DNA of 64,000 nucleotides from APNM01 sp040361335. GTDB taxonomy: Bacteria; Pseudomonadota; Gammaproteobacteria; Nevskiales; Salinisphaeraceae. Shown one piece after another: positions 61,801 through 64,000 of this stretch (positions are counted from its first letter, which is position 1; each line of letters begins with the position of its first letter). A program made the translations under genes and the position numbers. Location of the stretch: NCBI RefSeq assembly GCF_040361335.1, contig NZ_APNM01000009.1:120641-184640 (forward strand), read 5' to 3'. The notes beneath the pieces are model-generated. The model worked only from the letters and a program-made list of their open reading frames with translations. It was not told the DNA's origin and did no database searches.

Positions 61801-62006
61801 CCGCCGGCCTTGCGCTGGTGCCCCTGGCCCTGAGCCTCGGCAAGCCCGGCAGCGAGATCCAGGCACCTATGGCGATCGTTATCCTGTTCGGCCTGCTGTC
61901 CTCTACCGCGCTCAACATGCTGGTGGTGCCGGCGCTGTACTCGCGTTTCGGCTCCATCTTGCAGGCCGAGCGCCGTGAACACGCGCTGCAAGCGTCGGGG
62001 AGCTAG
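58881..62006 (+). CDS. HME5-like heavy-metal RND efflux pump
   Basis: 1041 residues, complete RND architecture. The TM4 motif is LGALVDDAIIVVEN, with two adjacent Asp (403-404) instead of the DG of CzcA or the DA of CusA; this form is typical of the less studied HME5 group. The copper methionines are absent (LTLSVVTLPGTSLE; GQPISHRIDHMLSGTRANIAIK). The substrate is unknown; the DmeF-type protein next door and His-rich partners favour Co, Ni or Zn. CzcD- or DmeF-type genes often accompany such pumps. Confidence 0.92.
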   Translation: MIDRVIAWSLANRVLVMAAAGLLLAWGGWQALRTPVDVFPDLTAPAVTIVAEVHGMAPQEVEKLVTFPIETAMNGASGVRRVRSNTTVGLAVITVEFDWDTDIYKARQIVTEKLQAARSQLPPDIPPPVLAPITSVMGEVMFIALLSDQHDPMALKTTADWVVRRRLLAVPGVAQVIPTGGRTKQYQVQVRPERLSAYRIPVQQVIDAVGGTNQSAGGGFYADNDQEFLIHGRGRVDHIEDIEQTVVARRDGVPVKVSDLGSVEIGPAPRRGTGSYRGQDAVILGIQKQPDANTLELTERLDATIKEIEASLPGGMRIETDAFRQADFIELAIENLSAAIRDGAILVIAIVFVFLLSGRATAITLMALPLSVIATILVLRATGATINTMTLGGIAIALGALVDDAIIVVENIVRRLRENRARPEADRQPIPTVVFDATREIQASIVFATLIIILVFLPLFFLTGVEGRLLQPLGLAYIVALGASLLVALTVTPVLGLSLLPNSKTVAGAHDNRLIAALKRGYRPLLDAALRYWWLVVASAAALLVVAVIALSLAGRSFLPEFNEGSLTLSVVTLPGTSLEKSDAIAQRVEKVLLSTPEVVATARRTGRAELDPHAQAVYASEIDVSLELSERGKAAMLTELRDELGAIAGANIIIGQPISHRIDHMLSGTRANIAIKIFGDDLTELDRLAKRAESLTAEVPGTVDVSLASRAEVPFLNVDFDRQALARYGLNVAEAGEFLETAFSGSEVSQILEGQAAFDLVVRYPPRFKQDLDAIRSTLITTESGAQVPLHALADIRKDRGANNISRENVQRKRVVAANVAGRDLVSVVEDIRAKLDAELSLPTGYHIEYGGQFESAEEASRTLLVLGAVVVAGIFLLLMVAFASARDALLVMLNLPLALIGGVVGVYLAGGVLSIAAIIGFITLFGIATRNGVIMVDHIQRLYARGDERTPLDAIRRGASERLVPILMTALAAGLALVPLALSLGKPGSEIQAPMAIVILFGLLSSTALNMLVVPALYSRFGSILQAERREHALQASGS

Positions 62007-62008
62007 CC

Positions 62009-62980
62009 ATGCATCGGCAACACATTGCTCAATGGCAACACAGCCATGATTTCGGCCAGGACCAAGTCCGCTCCGGCGAACGCCGCACCTGGATCGTGGT
62101 CGGGCTGACGTTGGCAATGATGGTGATCGAGATCGCCGCCGGCATCGTCTATGGCTCCATCGCCCTACTCGCCGACGGCCTGCACATGGGCTCGCACGCT
62201 ACCGCTCTGGGCATTGCGGCATTTGCCTACGTCTACGCACGCCGCCACGCGCACGACAAGCGCTTCAGTTTCGGGACCGGCAAGGTCAACGCCTTGGGTG
62301 GCTTCACAGGCGCGGTGCTGCTGGCGGGTTTTGCACTGTTCATGGCGGCGGAAAGCGTCGCCCGGTTCATCGAGCCGGTGACTATCGTGTTCGACAAGGC
62401 CATTGCGGTGGCCGTGATTGGCTTGGTGGTCAACGGGATTTCCGCCTGGATTCTGGGTGGTGACGAAGCCGGACACAGTCATAGTCATGGGCATGGCCAC
62501 TCACACGGCGCTCACAACGACCCTTATCCCGGCCACCAACACCATAACGATCACAACCGGCAATCCGCTTATTTCCACGTGCTGGCGGATGCGCTGACCT
62601 CGCTACTGGCCATCGTGGCGCTGCTGGCAGCCAAGTACCTGGGCTGGCAATGGATGGACCCAGCCATGGGCATCGTCGGCGCCGTCCTCGTGACGCGCTG
62701 GTCCTGGGGTCTGTTACGCGACAGCGGCCACATCCTGCTCGACCGCCAGCAGCCCAGGCTTGATGCGTCCATCCGCGAAACCATCGAAACCGGGGCGGAC
62801 GAGCGTGTGAGCGACTTGCACGTCTGGTCCATCGGTCCCGGTATCTACACCGCCATCGTCGCCCTGGTGGCGGACGACCCACTGACGCCCGAGCAGTACC
62901 GCGTCCGCCTGCAGGAGGCGCTACCCCGCTTGATCCATGTCACGGTGGAAGTCCATCGGTGCCCGCACCCCGCCGGATGA
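62009..62980 (+). CDS. dmeF: DmeF-type Co/Ni cation diffusion facilitator
   Basis: 323 residues. N-terminal WQHSHDFGQDQVRSGERRTW, TM2 site LLADGLHMGSHATALGI and TM5 site FHVLADALTS follow the DmeF pattern rather than CzcD. A long His-rich cytoplasmic loop (HSHSHGHGHSHGAH, then HQHHNDHN) lies between TM4 and TM5. It exports Co2+ and Ni2+ to the periplasm by proton exchange. It begins 2 bases after the pump stop and is the last gene of module E. Confidence 0.92.
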   Translation: MHRQHIAQWQHSHDFGQDQVRSGERRTWIVVGLTLAMMVIEIAAGIVYGSIALLADGLHMGSHATALGIAAFAYVYARRHAHDKRFSFGTGKVNALGGFTGAVLLAGFALFMAAESVARFIEPVTIVFDKAIAVAVIGLVVNGISAWILGGDEAGHSHSHGHGHSHGAHNDPYPGHQHHNDHNRQSAYFHVLADALTSLLAIVALLAAKYLGWQWMDPAMGIVGAVLVTRWSWGLLRDSGHILLDRQQPRLDASIRETIETGADERVSDLHVWSIGPGIYTAIVALVADDPLTPEQYRVRLQEALPRLIHVTVEVHRCPHPAG

Positions 62981-63208
62981 ATCTAAGGCTCGGGTGTTGG
63001 CCTGCTTGTGTAGTTGGCGCACTGCTACCGGCGTTTGTCAGTGGCTCCGACAGGCGGATATGGCTAAGCCCGATACAGCACTAGAAGTGGAGGAGCGGCC
63101 GACCATCAGCGTCACCACCACCCTGAAGAACGCCTGCGCCTAAGTCGGCGACGCCGAGGCCTTCGAGCGGGCCTCATCGTGAGGGTCCGAGGTGTCTACG
63201 GATCGGAC

Positions 63209-63236
63209 GAAGTCCACCTCCTGAAGTCCACCTCCT
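63209..63236. repeat. Two tandem copies of a 14-base unit
   Basis: GAAGTCCACCTCCT occurs twice in direct succession. It is short and probably came from replication slippage; no function is suggested. Confidence 0.7.
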
Positions 63237-63415
63237 GCGGTATCCGCACCTCCTCTCATGGATGAAGTGGCCTCTTGCTACCTTGACTCGTTGACCTCGA
63301 CTGCCCGCATACCAGGTTTCACAATATCTTGAAGACGAACAAAAGGAAAGGCAGCACTCCTGAACCTTCAGCGCGGGGCCGGCTGTTACCTTTTATCATG
63401 TAAGCGATTGATAGT

Positions 63416-63443
63416 GTGATATTTTAACAACTACATATATCAC
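63416..63443. promoter_or_regulatory. AT-rich inverted repeat
   Basis: GTGATAT and ATATCAC form perfect 7-base arms 14 bases apart, 21 bases beyond the stop of the leftward HTH gene. It could act as a terminator stem or a protein-binding site. Confidence 0.35.
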
Positions 63444-63464
63444 AGTACGTTCAAGACAATCAGA

Positions 63465-63887
63465 TCAGCTGCACACACGATCATGTAGGTCTCGGTTCAT
63501 ATTCGCTTCCAGCTCGCTGAGTAGCTCGCCTACCGGGATTGTGACCTCCGTGTAACTGCCCCTTACCTTCCGTTGCGCCTCCTCGGAGACCGCCTCAACG
63601 GCGCCGGTCCTCTGATCGTAAACGACGCCGGCATTTCTCAGCTTTCCCCAGTTTTCGTAGCGGCAGAGGTCGATCAGAGGTCCACATTGGGCACCGACCT
63701 TCGAGATGCGCATCTCGCGATTGGCAACCAGGAATTTAATCGCCTTCAGAGCGAGGACATCGCCACTCGAGTAAATCGCGCCTGCCCCGGTTCTGCCGGC
63801 AAACGCATGGATGGCCCTACGCCAGTTGCAGAACGTGGCGCGCGACAGCTGAAGCTCATTCAAGACCTCTGCCTGCCTGAAAGCCAT
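63465..63887 (-). CDS. Small HTH protein, MerR-like DNA-binding domain
   Basis: About 140 residues from the ATG at 63887; the frame stays open to 63956, and AGGAGG lies 24 bases before this ATG, so the true start is uncertain. The N-terminal ~70 residues look like a MerR-type winged helix (RQAEVLNELQLSRATFCNWRR, then IYSSGDVLALKAIKFLV). The rest is not recognised. Codon use is less GC-biased than in the resistance genes. A tandem palindromic site sits just upstream. It could be a regulator belonging to the flanking replicon or mobile element. Confidence 0.6.
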   Translation of the reverse strand: MAFRQAEVLNELQLSRATFCNWRRAIHAFAGRTGAGAIYSSGDVLALKAIKFLVANREMRISKVGAQCGPLIDLCRYENWGKLRNAGVVYDQRTGAVEAVSEEAQRKVRGSYTEVTIPVGELLSELEANMNRDLHDRVCS

Positions 63888-63916
63888 AGCGAACTCTAGT
63901 GATTCGCTGTGCCTCC

Positions 63917-63955
63917 TATACCAAACAGTATCATTAAATATACCGATCAGTATCA
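63917..63955. promoter_or_regulatory. Tandem palindromic operator, 22-base period
   Basis: Two 17-base copies, TATACCAAACAGTATCA (63917-63933) and TATACCGATCAGTATCA (63939-63955), are direct repeats with starts 22 bases apart, two helical turns. The second is also a near-perfect palindrome (ATACCGATCAGTAT, 6 of 7 pairs). It lies upstream of the leftward HTH gene. The form suits a dimeric repressor, for example TetR-like, or autoregulation by the HTH protein. Confidence 0.62.
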
Positions 63956-64000
63956 CTAGTGTCCGGTTAAATTATCGAACAAATTCAATTGGTTATTGAT

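Larger units (their letters stand above)
62981..63464. other. Intergenic region with no recognisable gene; composition changes
   Basis: No supported coding sequence here. The first ~200 bases are GC-rich and could be the scar of a lost gene (a short frame around 63061-63143 reads like protein, but no family is recognised and it stops early). From about 63300 the DNA is noticeably richer in A and T. A tandem 14-base repeat (63209-63236) and a dyad (63416-63443) are the only structures seen. Confidence 0.6.

Noticed and set aside
62937..63143. Short open frame after the DmeF-type gene
   Set aside because: Its first part is the out-of-frame end of the DmeF-type gene; the remainder has no family resemblance and no ribosome-binding site.
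63917..63955. Tandem repeats as a CRISPR-like array
   Set aside because: Only two 17-base units with a 5-base gap, palindromic, and beside a start region; no spacers of CRISPR size and no cas genes.
1..64000. Search for insertion sequences, integrases, tRNA or rRNA genes
   Set aside because: No frame resembles a transposase or integrase, and no tRNA or rRNA sequence was recognised by eye. A covariance-model tRNA search and an IS database search would be needed to confirm their absence.

Overview
This window is a GC-rich stretch of proteobacterial DNA packed with metal-resistance genes. Tripartite RND pumps, Tat and lipoprotein signals, CtaG/SCO and a full lipoprotein pathway all indicate a Gram-negative host. 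The flavour is gammaproteobacterial, or possibly betaproteobacterial. No rRNA or tRNA was recognised, so the organism cannot be placed more exactly. It reads as a composite resistance island. Five heavy-metal RND (HME-RND) efflux systems sit within 64 kb, interspersed with decayed modules, and no transposase was recognised.

Layout: (A) 2-9060, rightward: copper/silver CusC(partial)-CusB/CusF fusion-CusA, a P-II-like protein, a CopA-type P1B ATPase and a MerR regulator. (B) 9098-19517, rightward: a MerR-type promoter, a small Cys-rich exported protein, a second Cu/Ag-type CBA pump, a run of small copper-related proteins, a DUF411 protein, a membrane methyltransferase-like protein and a Tat/lipoprotein multicopper oxidase. 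(Arsenic debris) 19596-20519: a 5'-truncated ACR3 and a frameshifted arsC. (C1) 20559-25700, leftward: a ZIP transporter plus a two-domain multicopper oxidase behind a long dyad, cyclase/methyltransferase debris, an extra apolipoprotein N-acyltransferase, and an HMA-CDF cation transporter behind a MerR promoter. (C2) 25769-33919, rightward: MerR, a small Cys-rich protein, a Czc-type CBA pump, a broken BASS-family (arsenite-type) transporter, a P-II-like protein, a merR remnant and another small Cys-rich protein. Then come a 1-Cys peroxiredoxin (34070) and a cluster of truncated FTR1, split DsbD, LspA, CtaG and SCO (34802-39157).

(D) 54142-39182, leftward and almost gapless: a small Cys-rich protein, a CBA pump of CnrA/CzcA type, an EF-hand lipoprotein, a P-II-like protein, a Sel1-repeat lipoprotein, a membrane methyltransferase-like protein, a GT2-GtrA-GT39 fusion, NhaA, a DUF374 acyltransferase, a CzcD-type CDF and a second HMA-CDF. 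(E) 54403-62980, rightward: a BlaI-type repressor, an M56 (BlaR1-like) membrane protease, a TolC-family channel, a His-rich lipoprotein, a lipoprotein adaptor, an HME5-like RND pump and a DmeF-type CDF. Beyond 63.3 kb the DNA becomes more AT-rich, with a lone HTH gene and a tandem palindromic operator, which probably marks the island edge.

The logic is layered. P-type ATPase and CDF transporters move metal from cytoplasm to periplasm, RND pumps expel it across the outer membrane, oxidases and small Met/Cys/His-rich exported proteins buffer it, and DsbD/SCO/Lnt/LspA plausibly maintain thiols, cuproenzymes and lipoproteins. The most novel-looking element is the BlaI/M56 pair of module E. The predicted periplasmic loop of the M56 protease carries a His/Cys cluster, which suggests a metal-triggered anti-repressor. 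The most unusual recurring pattern is a set of four small Cys-rich exported proteins whose predicted promoters would give leaderless or nearly leaderless mRNAs.
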